A stretch of 7,206 bases of DNA from CAZLYK01 sp964563495 (lineage in GTDB: Bacteria; Acidobacteriota; Blastocatellia; RBC074), in the NCBI GenBank assembly GCA_964563495.1, contig CAZLYK010000207.1, forward strand, positions 1 through 7,206, in the 5' to 3' direction. Below are positions 1 to 5,890 of this stretch, piece after piece. The notes under the pieces were generated by a model, which did not search any database, was not told the DNA's origin, and worked only from the letters and a program-made list of their open reading frames with translations. The translations under genes and the position numbers were made by a program. Numbering within the stretch: position 1 is the stretch's first letter; each line of letters begins with the position of its first letter.

Positions 1-28
1 TAAACCGGATTTTTTCTCTTTTGTCTTT

Positions 29-66
29 AATCCTGCAAGAATCCCGTCAAGCCTGTCTATTTCCTC
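29..66 (-). repeat. Degenerate GACAGGATT-type short tandem repeat at the 3' end of the cytochrome gene
   Basis: Read on the minus strand, the end of the cytochrome gene (AAATAGACAGG, containing the TAG stop) runs into TTGACGGGATT and then CTTGCAGGATT, so three diverged units with a period of about 9 to 11 bases follow one another. The same word GAAATAGACAGG recurs at 7193-7206, and near-identical copies lie at 5686-5702 and 5887-5903. I see the repetition directly. That it belongs to a genome-wide intergenic repeat family is inference. Confidence 0.55.
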
Positions 67-575
67 GGGCCGTAGTTTTTGAAGAGGTAATCGATGAGCG
101 GCTCTTTCTCGGCCTCCGAGACTGATGCGCCCCAGCGGATCATCTTATCTACCTCTCGCGTCCAGCCCTGACGTGAGAGGCGCTGCTGGACTGTCAGATC
201 CGCTTCGTGGCAGAGAGTGCAATTATTGTCGAAGACCTGTTGGCCGCGTTCAACGGATTCCGCCCGGCCGGCCGCGACCGGTTTGGGCGCGATGTTGGCC
301 GCCAGGTAATCGATGAGCGGTTCTTTTTCGGACTCGGTGACCTGCGCGCCCCAGCGGATCATCTTATCGACCTCGCGCGTCCAACCCTGACGCGAGAGGC
401 GTTGTGAGACGATCAGATCGGCTTCGTGACAGGAGATGCATTTGTCGCGGGCGATTTCAACGCCTTTGCCGGCCGGCAAATCCTGCGGCGCCGCATTGGC
501 GCTCCAGTAGAGTGTCGCCGCCGAGACCATGAGCAATAAAAATTTGGCGCTTTTCAAATTAAGCCGTTTCAACAT
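57..575 (-). CDS. Exported dihaem cytochrome c with two duplicated haem modules; probable electron acceptor of the sulfite oxidase
   Basis: A 172-residue protein with an N-terminal signal peptide (basic start, hydrophobic residues 12-24, likely cleavage after Ala28 in SANA-AP), so it acts in the periplasm. Two c-type haem sites are visible: C46-I-S-C-H50 and C119-T-L-C-H123. Each is followed 22 residues later by a Met in DKMIRWG (Met72, Met145), the likely sixth haem ligand. The modules 46-91 and 119-164 share 39 of 46 residues, so the protein arose by internal duplication. The ATG overlaps the end of the sulfite oxidase gene by 17 bases, implying one transcript and coupled translation. SorB is a monohaem partner of SorA and SoxD a dihaem partner of SoxC; this protein fills the same position, but I cannot assign it to either. 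A role as electron acceptor is inferred from the pairing. The stop lies inside a short repeat. Confidence 0.9.
   Translation of the reverse strand: MLKRLNLKSAKFLLLMVSAATLYWSANAAPQDLPAGKGVEIARDKCISCHEADLIVSQRLSRQGWTREVDKMIRWGAQVTESEKEPLIDYLAANIAPKPVAAGRAESVERGQQVFDNNCTLCHEADLTVQQRLSRQGWTREVDKMIRWGASVSEAEKEPLIDYLFKNYGPRK
84..221 (-). repeat. Direct repeat, copy 2 (second haem module of the cytochrome)
   Basis: This stretch encodes residues 119-164 and matches 303-440 at a constant offset of 219 bases. Long runs are identical at the nucleotide level, for example around 87-101 versus 306-320 and the stretch encoding WGA to DKMI. Silent third-position differences are scattered through the rest. 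The likeness in DNA as well as protein indicates a fairly recent tandem duplication or ongoing gene conversion. Confidence 0.85.
303..440 (-). repeat. Direct repeat, copy 1 (first haem module of the cytochrome)
   Basis: Partner of 84-221, encoding residues 46-91 of the cytochrome, including the first CxxCH site and the Met ligand. The two copies are separated by a linker encoding residues 92-118, which is rich in Ala and Pro and is not repeated. Confidence 0.85.
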
Positions 576-1773
576 TGATTCTCACTCTGTCGATCACATT
601 CCACAGATAGCCCGATGGATTCCATTGCGGGGCGACGGGCTGCATCCGTCCCCGGTCGTCGGTCGCACGCGCCATCAACAGGTATGAGCCCGGAGCCGTG
701 ATCATGAATTCGTGCTCGAAAGACTGCCAGGAGTATCGCTCCCGTTCTTTACCCAGCCTTGCCGGAACCCAGGTGCTGCCGTTGTCGATAGAGACCTCGA
801 CCCTGGCGATGCTCGATTCACCCGCCCAGGCGAATCCGGTCACTCGCACCTTTCCGGGCTTAACCCCGGCGCCATCGATCGGGGAGTTGATCAAAGATTT
901 GACGACCAGCCCGGTCAGAGGGACCATATCTTTGGGATCGACGGTCGCGCCCGGAGCGACGCGCTTATTCGGATACCGGTAAGCAGTCTTGACGAAAAAC
1001 CCCTCGTGCTCATGGTCTATGACTTGAATGTGGTTGAGCCATTTGACGGCGTAAGCGCCTTCCCAGCCGGGCGCAACGGCGCGCAAGGGGAAACCGTGAA
1101 GCGCCGGAAGCGTCTCGCCGTTCATTTGATAGGCCAGAATCGTATCGGCATGCATGGCTTTGGCCATCGGCAGGTTGCGGATGAAGTCGGGCATTTTGCC
1201 CACCGGTTTGTCCGCGCCATTGAGCGCGACATATTGACCGGTCGATTTGACCCCGGCATTTTTCAGCACGTCGGATAGCCGGGCGCCAGTCCATCGCGCC
1301 GTCCCGACCGCGCCCTTTTCCCATTGAATGCCGGCGACCGGGGGATCGAAGAAAGCGCGCCCGTTGCCCGCGCATTCGAGGGTCACGGTAACCGTCGCCC
1401 GCGGAAGCTGCTTCAGCTCATCGATCGTCAGGTTGAGCGGCTTTTCGACCTCGCCGTCTACCCTGACGGTCCATTCGCGGGCGGCCTGCTCTTCCACGCG
1501 AGCGGCGTATAAATGGTGGCGGACATAGAAGAGATCATTCGGAGTCAGCCAGGTGTTGAGCAGATGGACGGGGGTTTCCAGATCTTCGGGACGGATCGAG
1601 CGAACAATCAGTCTTTCTTTGCCCTTGATCGAATTTTGGGCGAAAGCGAAATCCAATTGATTCGGCAAGAGCCGGCTCAGGCCGAGCGCGGCGCCCGCCT
1701 TTCCACCGCCGGCGATAAAGTCGCGGCGCGAAAAGGCAGAGGTTCGCGAATGAGGGCCCGGTTTTTTCTTCAT
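559..1773 (-). CDS. Molybdopterin-dependent sulfite oxidase/dehydrogenase, SorA/SoxC-like, Tat-exported
   Basis: A 404-residue protein of the sulfite oxidase family. The N-terminus carries a twin-arginine signal (S15-R-R-D-F-I20, then a Gly/Ala-rich stretch, likely cleavage after AFA45), so it is exported folded with its molybdenum cofactor. The oxidoreductase molybdopterin-binding domain covers about 65-255. Cys134 in LECAGNGRAFFDP is the expected Mo ligand, Arg85 in FYVRHH matches the substrate-binding Arg region of the family, and HGFPLR (226-231) followed by KWL (244-246) is another family signature. The C-terminal part (about 285-402) is the Ig-like dimerisation domain. The CAGNGR form resembles SoxC and bacterial sulfite dehydrogenases more than the CAGNRR of animal enzymes. 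Expected reaction: sulfite to sulfate with cytochrome c as acceptor. GAGG (minus strand, 1784-1781) sits 7 bases before the ATG. No other sox gene is in view, so the exact substrate stays open. Confidence 0.9.
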   Translation of the reverse strand: MKKKPGPHSRTSAFSRRDFIAGGGKAGAALGLSRLLPNQLDFAFAQNSIKGKERLIVRSIRPEDLETPVHLLNTWLTPNDLFYVRHHLYAARVEEQAAREWTVRVDGEVEKPLNLTIDELKQLPRATVTVTLECAGNGRAFFDPPVAGIQWEKGAVGTARWTGARLSDVLKNAGVKSTGQYVALNGADKPVGKMPDFIRNLPMAKAMHADTILAYQMNGETLPALHGFPLRAVAPGWEGAYAVKWLNHIQVIDHEHEGFFVKTAYRYPNKRVAPGATVDPKDMVPLTGLVVKSLINSPIDGAGVKPGKVRVTGFAWAGESSIARVEVSIDNGSTWVPARLGKERERYSWQSFEHEFMITAPGSYLLMARATDDRGRMQPVAPQWNPSGYLWNVIDRVRINVETA

Positions 1774-1819
1774 GTCTTGACCTCGTGATTCGTTATTTTA
1801 GCGCTGGCTAACGGGCCTG

Positions 1820-1849
1820 ATTCTATCTATTGCTATATCATCTGATCAA
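1820..1849 (-). promoter_or_regulatory. Candidate sigma-70-type promoter for the sulfite oxidase-cytochrome operon
   Basis: On the minus strand TTGATC (1849-1844) is followed after 18 bases by TAGAAT (1825-1820), matching 4 of 6 and 5 of 6 consensus positions. Transcription would start near 1812 and leave a leader of about 40 bases before the ATG at 1773. The -35 box lies just outside the start of the divergent glycosylase gene. This is a sequence match only. Confidence 0.4.
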
Positions 1850-1853
1850 GGCC

Positions 1854-2495
1854 ATGATCGAAGAACTACAACGAAGTTATCTGGAAAAACGGACGGCGAT
1901 CCGCGCCCGGCTGGCGGAGTTCGCTGCGATCGGCAGCCGGGGAGATGACGCCCGGTTGTTTGAAGAGCTGGTCTTCTGTATCTTTACAGCAGGCGCGAGC
2001 GCGCGAATGGGACTGAATTCAATCGAGCGCGTGCGCCCGCATTTGCTCAAAGGCAATCATCAACGACTGATGAACCTGCTCGTCGGTGCGCATCGTTACC
2101 CGCGCGCACGATCGGGTTATATCGTTCACACCCGTAAATATTTGAAGAGCGAATGCGACCTGCGGTTAGGCGAAAGACTGGCGTCTTTCGGCGACGATCA
2201 GGAAGCTCGTCGCGATTTCCTCGCTCGCAATCCCGGGATCAAGGGGATCGGATACAAGGAAGCGAGCCATTATCTGAGGAATATCGGTTATCGAGGGTAC
2301 GCCATACTGGACAAACATATTCTGCGCACCCTTCACGAGTGCGGCGTGATCGAGACGCCCAACCCGCCCGGCACGAAAAAAAAGTATCTCGCGGTCGAAG
2401 AGAACATGAGAAAATTTGCTGTCGATATTAAAATCGATTTTGACGAACTTGATCTACTGCTCTGGTCGAATAAAACCGGCGAGATTTTAAAATGA
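1854..2495 (+). CDS. ogg: 8-oxoguanine DNA glycosylase/AP lyase, Ogg2 family
   Basis: A 213-residue helix-hairpin-helix DNA glycosylase that should remove 8-oxoguanine from DNA and cut the abasic site. The hairpin motif is NPGIKGIGYKEASHYLRNIG (126-145), with catalytic Lys135 in GYKEAS and Asp153 in AILDKHILR. The 18-residue spacing equals that of Lys129/Asp147 in the archaeal Methanocaldococcus Ogg. The protein ends in TGEILK; a C-terminal lysine is characteristic of Ogg2, where it contacts the damaged base. Length fits the family (about 207). The frame could be opened at a TTG at 1830, but that has no ribosome site and adds eight residues not expected in the family, so I chose the ATG at 1854, though its AAGG is close to it. 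It ends 8 bases before the next gene; the functional link between the two is unclear. Confidence 0.88.
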   Translation: MIEELQRSYLEKRTAIRARLAEFAAIGSRGDDARLFEELVFCIFTAGASARMGLNSIERVRPHLLKGNHQRLMNLLVGAHRYPRARSGYIVHTRKYLKSECDLRLGERLASFGDDQEARRDFLARNPGIKGIGYKEASHYLRNIGYRGYAILDKHILRTLHECGVIETPNPPGTKKKYLAVEENMRKFAVDIKIDFDELDLLLWSNKTGEILK

Positions 2496-2499
2496 GGTG
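2494..2499 (+). promoter_or_regulatory. Ribosome binding site deciding the start of the TPR/protease gene
   Basis: GAGGTG, overlapping the stop codon of the glycosylase gene, lies 4 bases before the ATG at 2504. The alternative ATG at 2492 overlaps the upstream stop and has no such site ahead of it. The start at 2504 also gives a cleaner signal peptide (MKNALRALL...). Placement inside the upstream stop region suggests translational coupling. Confidence 0.55.
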
Positions 2500-2503
2500 T
2501 CAA

Positions 2504-4123
2504 ATGAAAAATGCTCTGCGAGCCCTGTTAGTTTCGTTGTCGATGATCCTGGTCGTTCAGGCGATGGCCGGCGCCGCCCTGGCTGAAACGCGAGGCAAGG
2601 CGCTCAAACGCGCCGAAAAAGAGGTCAGGCGGGCCAATCTCGACGTCGCAGAGAAGATCTATCGCCAACTGCTTGAGAAAGACCTCAACGACAAAGACGC
2701 GCTTCTGGGGCTGAGCTTTGTTTTGATCAAGCAGAGCAAGTTTCAGGAAGGTTATCAAAATGCGGCGCAGGTGCTCGCCGCCGATCCGCTCAGCTCGCGA
2801 GCGCACGCCCTGCTCGGCACGGCCCTGCTCAGGTCCGGCGAATTTCGCAACTCGATCGAATCGCTCTACACCGCCGCCAAGTTCAACGATCGCGAGGCGC
2901 TGGCGATCGCCGGCCTCTCAGAGATAGAGTATTTCGAAAATCGTTCACGCAACGCCTATTTCGGCATGAAGCGTGCCGTCATGCTCGATCCGTACGAGCC
3001 GGATTACTATCTCTCGCTCGCTCGCGCCTGTTCGCGCATGGAGTATTACGGCGAGGCCGCCGACGCTTACGAGCGTTTTCTCTCGGTTGCGCCGAAGACC
3101 GACGCCGAGCGCCGCGTGCGGATTCGCGGGCTGATCGACTTTTACCGTTATCTGGGCACGGCCAAGATCCACCGGACGGGCGGCAAAGAAATTTCGATCA
3201 TCCCGTTTACGGTGATCAACCATCGGCCGTTTATCAAGCTCGTGGTCAACGGTAAAGAGACTCTGCAGTTTGTCATCGATAGCGGGGCGAGCCTCTCCGT
3301 CATCTCGGACAAGGCCGCGGCCCGGTTGGGCATCAAGCCCGTCGCCCGCGGGGGCAACGCGCGTGCCGTGGGTGGGAGCGGGTCTTTCCCGATCGTCTAT
3401 GGGCTGCTCGACTCGCTCATGATCGGCGAATCGAAGATCGAGTCGGTCCCGGTCTATATCCGGACGGTCCACCATTCCGATGACATGCCGGAATCGGAAC
3501 GAGCCGATGGCTACATTGGTTTGTCCGTGCTCTCGAATTTCGCCGTCACGCTCGATTATCAAACCCGTCAGATGACGCTCGACCGGACGCCGGTTCGCGA
3601 TGAAGTGGCGGCGGTCAAATCGGATGTGGCCAAACCGGATGCAGCCAAACCCGAGGCTCCGGCCGGCTCAATCGCCGACGGCATCGAAATCCCGATTCGG
3701 AGCACCAGCGGAGGACTGGCCAGCGCCGAAGCCAAGCTCCCGGGGATGGATCGACCGCTCAATTTCATTATCGATACCGGAGCTACGATCAGCGTGATCT
3801 CGAAAGCCGCGGTTGAGCGCAATCAACTCCAGGGTATGAAACTGGTCGGCGAAACATTCCGCGTCATCGGCGCCGCCGGAATCGAGGAAGGGGCGGAGGC
3901 GCTGGGGCTGTCAACCTTGATCGTCGGCGGGCTGAAGAAGAGCAACGCCCGGGCTCTGATCCTTGATCTGGATGCGGTCAACGAGACCTCCGGATTCGAA
4001 CAGCACGGCATTCTCGGCGGCGATTACCTGTCTCATTGCCGGATCGTGCTCGATCTGAGACGCTTTCAGTTTCGTCTGACTCCCCAGTCGGCCGCGATTA
4101 CGGTCGCTTCGGAGAAGCCATAG
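2504..4123 (+). CDS. Exported TPR protein with two tandem retropepsin-like aspartic protease domains
   Basis: A 539-residue protein with a Sec signal peptide (hydrophobic 6-25, likely cleavage after ALA27). Residues about 40-198 are TPR-like helical repeats (for example AEKIYRQLLEKDLNDKDALLGL and GEAADAYERFLSVAP), a protein-binding scaffold. Two clan AA aspartic protease domains follow. The first has FVIDSGAS with Asp259 and a later hydrophobic-Gly motif YIGLSVL (337-343); the second has FIIDTGAT with Asp424 and GILGGDYL (502-509). A low-complexity linker of about 25 residues, rich in Lys, Pro, Ala and Asp (366-389), joins them. Retropepsins normally need two chains to supply two aspartates; here both sit in one chain, so an intramolecular dimer is plausible. 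Substrate is unknown. The start at 2504 is preferred over 2492 because of GAGGTG at 2494-2499. The gene probably shares a transcript with the glycosylase. Confidence 0.85.
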   Translation: MKNALRALLVSLSMILVVQAMAGAALAETRGKALKRAEKEVRRANLDVAEKIYRQLLEKDLNDKDALLGLSFVLIKQSKFQEGYQNAAQVLAADPLSSRAHALLGTALLRSGEFRNSIESLYTAAKFNDREALAIAGLSEIEYFENRSRNAYFGMKRAVMLDPYEPDYYLSLARACSRMEYYGEAADAYERFLSVAPKTDAERRVRIRGLIDFYRYLGTAKIHRTGGKEISIIPFTVINHRPFIKLVVNGKETLQFVIDSGASLSVISDKAAARLGIKPVARGGNARAVGGSGSFPIVYGLLDSLMIGESKIESVPVYIRTVHHSDDMPESERADGYIGLSVLSNFAVTLDYQTRQMTLDRTPVRDEVAAVKSDVAKPDAAKPEAPAGSIADGIEIPIRSTSGGLASAEAKLPGMDRPLNFIIDTGATISVISKAAVERNQLQGMKLVGETFRVIGAAGIEEGAEALGLSTLIVGGLKKSNARALILDLDAVNETSGFEQHGILGGDYLSHCRIVLDLRRFQFRLTPQSAAITVASEKP

Positions 4124-4166
4124 CGAGGGAGCAGGCAGAGGAAATTTTGAGCCGTCTCACTCGGAT

Positions 4167-4628
4167 ATGATCACCAGCATCTACCTTGAGACATCGGTCA
4201 TCGGCGCTTACCTCGACAAAGGCGAGTCGTTTCGCCGCGACCTGACGATCCGCTGGTGGGAGCACGAGTTGAAGAACTATAGCGCCTACGTCTCACCGCT
4301 GGTCGAGCGCGAGCTGGAGCGTACGCGCGAGCCGTACCGGCGCAGCTACCTCGCGCTCATTCGCAGCCTGCCGCAGCTCGAGATTACCGAAGAGGCAACG
4401 ATCCTGGCTGAAGGGTATATCTCGCGCGGGATCTTTCAACGCAAATATCTGGGAGACGCGTTACACGTCGCGCTCGCGTCATTCCATAAGATCGATTATC
4501 TGGTCACCTGGAATTTCGGCTATTTAGCCAATGTCCATCGGCAAGCGCGGATCAAGCTGTTCAATACGGCGGCCGGATTTTTCGTCCCTGAGATCGTCAC
4601 CCCTGAATTTCTGGTGACCGAATTATAG
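4167..4628 (+). CDS. PIN-domain protein, VapC-like putative ribonuclease toxin
   Basis: A 153-residue PIN-fold protein. It opens with IYLETSVIGAYL, the usual first strand with the first acidic metal ligand as Glu8 rather than Asp. Further acidic positions are Glu47/Glu49 in VEREL, Asp97 in LGDALHVALA, and the closing DYLVTWNFGYLAN block (110-122), all as in VapC/PilT-type PIN domains. The end (VPEIVTPEFLV) is also typical of this subgroup. Such proteins are Mg-dependent RNases, most often toxins of type II toxin-antitoxin pairs. The ATG lacks a strong ribosome site. A 69-residue partner candidate lies 48 bases downstream, the reverse of the usual antitoxin-first order. The protease gene ends 43 bases upstream. 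The PIN fold is secure; toxin activity is inferred. Confidence 0.85.
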   Translation: MITSIYLETSVIGAYLDKGESFRRDLTIRWWEHELKNYSAYVSPLVERELERTREPYRRSYLALIRSLPQLEITEEATILAEGYISRGIFQRKYLGDALHVALASFHKIDYLVTWNFGYLANVHRQARIKLFNTAAGFFVPEIVTPEFLVTEL

Positions 4629-4653
4629 ATAGATTGGATTGACAAGATCAGGG
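4628..4653 (+). repeat. Diverged GACAGGATT-type repeat after the PIN gene
   Basis: Immediately after (and including the last base of) the PIN stop codon the sequence reads GATAGATTGGATTGACAAG then ATCAGGG. This resembles the ATAGACAGGATT units found just past other genes in the window. The match is looser here, so the assignment is tentative. It also supplies the TTGACA of a candidate promoter. Confidence 0.35.
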
Positions 4654-4668
4654 AAGAGGCTGTTTAAA
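4639..4668 (+). promoter_or_regulatory. Candidate promoter for the small antitoxin-like gene and the gene after it
   Basis: A perfect TTGACA (4639-4644) is followed after 18 bases by TTTAAA (4663-4668, 4 of 6 to TATAAT). Initiation would fall around 4675-4677, at or next to the ATG at 4677, so the transcript would be leaderless or almost so. That fits the weak ribosome site there. Separate transcription of an antitoxin downstream of its toxin would make biological sense, but this is a sequence match only. Confidence 0.35.
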
Positions 4669-4676
4669 TAGAGCTT

Positions 4677-4886
<210 letters not shown>

Positions 4887-4890
4887 AGGC

Positions 4891-5673
4891 ATGGCAGAAC
4901 CATTCGACGCAATCGGATTCAAAGTCACTGACGAAGCTTCGTATCAGGCTCTGGCCGAGGAAGCGCATCATCGCGGCACTTTCAGTCGCGCCCGGCGCGG
5001 GCAGGGCGTATTGCACGGGTGTTGCTGGAGCCTGGGCTCGGGGCTGGAGGTCTGGACCGTGCTTTATGAATCGAAAGAAGGGCTGTTTTATGCCGATTGC
5101 AGGCCCGCCTTTCGCGCGCAACAGGTCTTCCGGCTCTTCCCCTGGGAGATCATAGAGTATGAAGAAGATGGTGAGGCCGTGGCGCGCGGGGTGACGGCAG
5201 ACTCGGACGCCGACATGATCTTCGAGCTGCAGAATCTGACCGAGATCAACCCGCTCGATTATCGCGAACGGGCGATCGACGCGGCCGTCTCCGGCCTGGC
5301 TTACCGCGCCCGGGTCAATACCCGCAGCGGAACACCGACCTTCCGCACCCTGGCTTCACGATCCAACCGCAAAAAGGTCGCGGAAAACGATTACATTGTC
5401 CGCGGCACAATCCTCTCCTGGCGCGAGATAAAAAATGAGCACACGACGAGCGATCTGATCTGGACCAATATCGATCTCGGCCGATTCAAGCTTGAGGTGA
5501 TCGTCAATCGAGCCGATCTCAAAGGCGAGCTCAAGCGCGGTGGCTGGCTCTCCGCCGAAGTCTGGTTGCAGGGACACATCCTCAATGATAAACATCTGCG
5601 CGCCCGATACGAGGGCCCCGACCTCGAGACCCGTGGACGCAACTACTGGCATCAACTGCGTCGCGAAATTTAA
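4891..5673 (+). CDS. Uncharacterised 260-residue cytoplasmic protein
   Basis: I do not recognise this protein. It has no signal peptide or membrane segment. Residues 1-110 look like an alpha/beta domain with many aromatic residues and a Cys pair (HGCCWSLG, 42-49; another Cys at 70), with FRLFPWEIIEYEEDGE at 80-95. Residues 165-235 (YIVRGTILSWREIKN ... LEVIVNRADLKGELKRGGWLSAEVWLQGHI) read as alternating beta strands ending in a G-WL-x-WL-G pattern, possibly an OB-like or beta-barrel fold. The frame is open upstream to 4747, but that part overlaps the small gene in another frame; the ATG at 4891, 4 bases after that gene's stop and 7 bases after AGAAG, is the natural start. The tight spacing links it to the PIN/small-protein pair, but whether it shares their function is unknown. 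Confidence 0.75.
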   Translation: MAEPFDAIGFKVTDEASYQALAEEAHHRGTFSRARRGQGVLHGCCWSLGSGLEVWTVLYESKEGLFYADCRPAFRAQQVFRLFPWEIIEYEEDGEAVARGVTADSDADMIFELQNLTEINPLDYRERAIDAAVSGLAYRARVNTRSGTPTFRTLASRSNRKKVAENDYIVRGTILSWREIKNEHTTSDLIWTNIDLGRFKLEVIVNRADLKGELKRGGWLSAEVWLQGHILNDKHLRARYEGPDLETRGRNYWHQLRREI

Positions 5674-5680
5674 CCCCTCA

Positions 5681-5702
5681 GAGTAGAAAATAGACGGGAT
5701 TA
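5681..5702 (-). repeat. Left 22-bp inverted end of the palindrome block
   Basis: Read on the minus strand it begins TAATCCCGTCTATTTTC. It pairs with 5887-5908 in inverted orientation with two mismatches (5684 versus 5905, and 5696 versus 5893). It lies 7 bases past the stop of the 260-residue gene, and its sense-strand form, AAAATAGACGGGATTA, matches the gene-end repeats elsewhere in the window. Confidence 0.7.
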
Positions 5703-5791
5703 CAGCGGCTTTCAGTTTCATGCGTCCTGTCAGACTCACGACCGTCAGGGAGGGCAACTGACAGGGCGCACGAAATTGAAAAACTGCGCTG
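5703..5791. repeat. Imperfect long palindrome (hairpin-forming)
   Basis: Arms 5710-5733 and 5758-5781 pair at 21 of 24 positions, and CAGCG (5703-5707) pairs with CGCTG (5787-5791) beyond a small asymmetric bulge. The loop is about 24 bases (5734-5757). The three arm mismatches include potential G-U pairs, suggesting selection or decay of an RNA or DNA hairpin. There is no T-run after it, so an intrinsic terminator is unlikely in the strict sense. The arm shares a core (TTTTCA, ATTT, GTGCG) with the palindrome at 5828-5885. Confidence 0.8.
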
Positions 5792-5827
5792 ATAGCATTG
5801 GTCATCAATCAATACTTACCCTGCGGC

Positions 5828-5885
5828 AGCAATTTTCACATTTGTGCGACCGCGTCCTCGCGGTCGCACAAATGTGAAAATTGCT
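5828..5885. repeat. Perfect 27-bp inverted repeat with a 4-base loop
   Basis: Positions 5828-5854 pair without mismatch to 5859-5885 around the loop TCCT. The outer half of the stem is AT-rich (AGCAATTTTCACATTTGTG) and the inner half GC-rich (CGACCGCG). A perfect stem this long is far beyond chance and longer than most intrinsic terminators. No T-tract directly follows on either strand. Its right edge provides the first base of TATAAT (5885-5890), so the stem covers the -35 region of the downstream gene. Confidence 0.95.
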
Positions 5886-5890
5886 ATAAT
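5885..5890 (+). promoter_or_regulatory. Candidate -10 box for the amidohydrolase gene
   Basis: A perfect TATAAT, preceded by TTGC, lies 30 bases before the ATG at 5921. Transcription would start near 5897. There is no good -35 match: the place where it should be (about 5862-5867) is the GC-rich inner stem of the palindrome. The leader lacks a clear Shine-Dalgarno (TCATTCAAAAATAT before ATG). Support is the hexamer alone. Confidence 0.35.

Noticed and set aside
1..56. A terminator downstream of the sulfite oxidase operon
   Set aside because: I found T-rich and A-rich runs but no convincing stem in the 56 bases available.
84..440. The two long direct repeats as part of a CRISPR or non-coding repeat array
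   Set aside because: There are only two copies, they are 138 bases long, and both are in frame and encode functional haem-binding modules.
712..1278. A 188-codon plus-strand frame opposite the sulfite oxidase
   Set aside because: The minus strand carries a full recognisable enzyme here; the antisense frame has the Arg/Gly/Asp-rich composition typical of a shadow in GC-rich DNA.
1830..1853. TTG at 1830 as the start of the glycosylase
   Set aside because: There is no ribosome site before it, and the family begins at about the ATG at 1854.
2945..3562. A 205-codon minus-strand frame opposite the protease gene
   Set aside because: It covers the first aspartic protease domain on the true strand and shows no recognisable motif.
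5356..5808. A 150-codon open frame on the minus strand beginning inside the left palindrome region
   Set aside because: It lies mostly antisense to the well-supported 260-residue gene, has no ribosome site, and its first part is palindrome sequence.
5828..5890. The perfect palindrome as an intrinsic terminator of the 260-residue gene
   Set aside because: The stem is unusually long, lies 155 bases past the stop, and lacks a T-tract directly after it on either strand.
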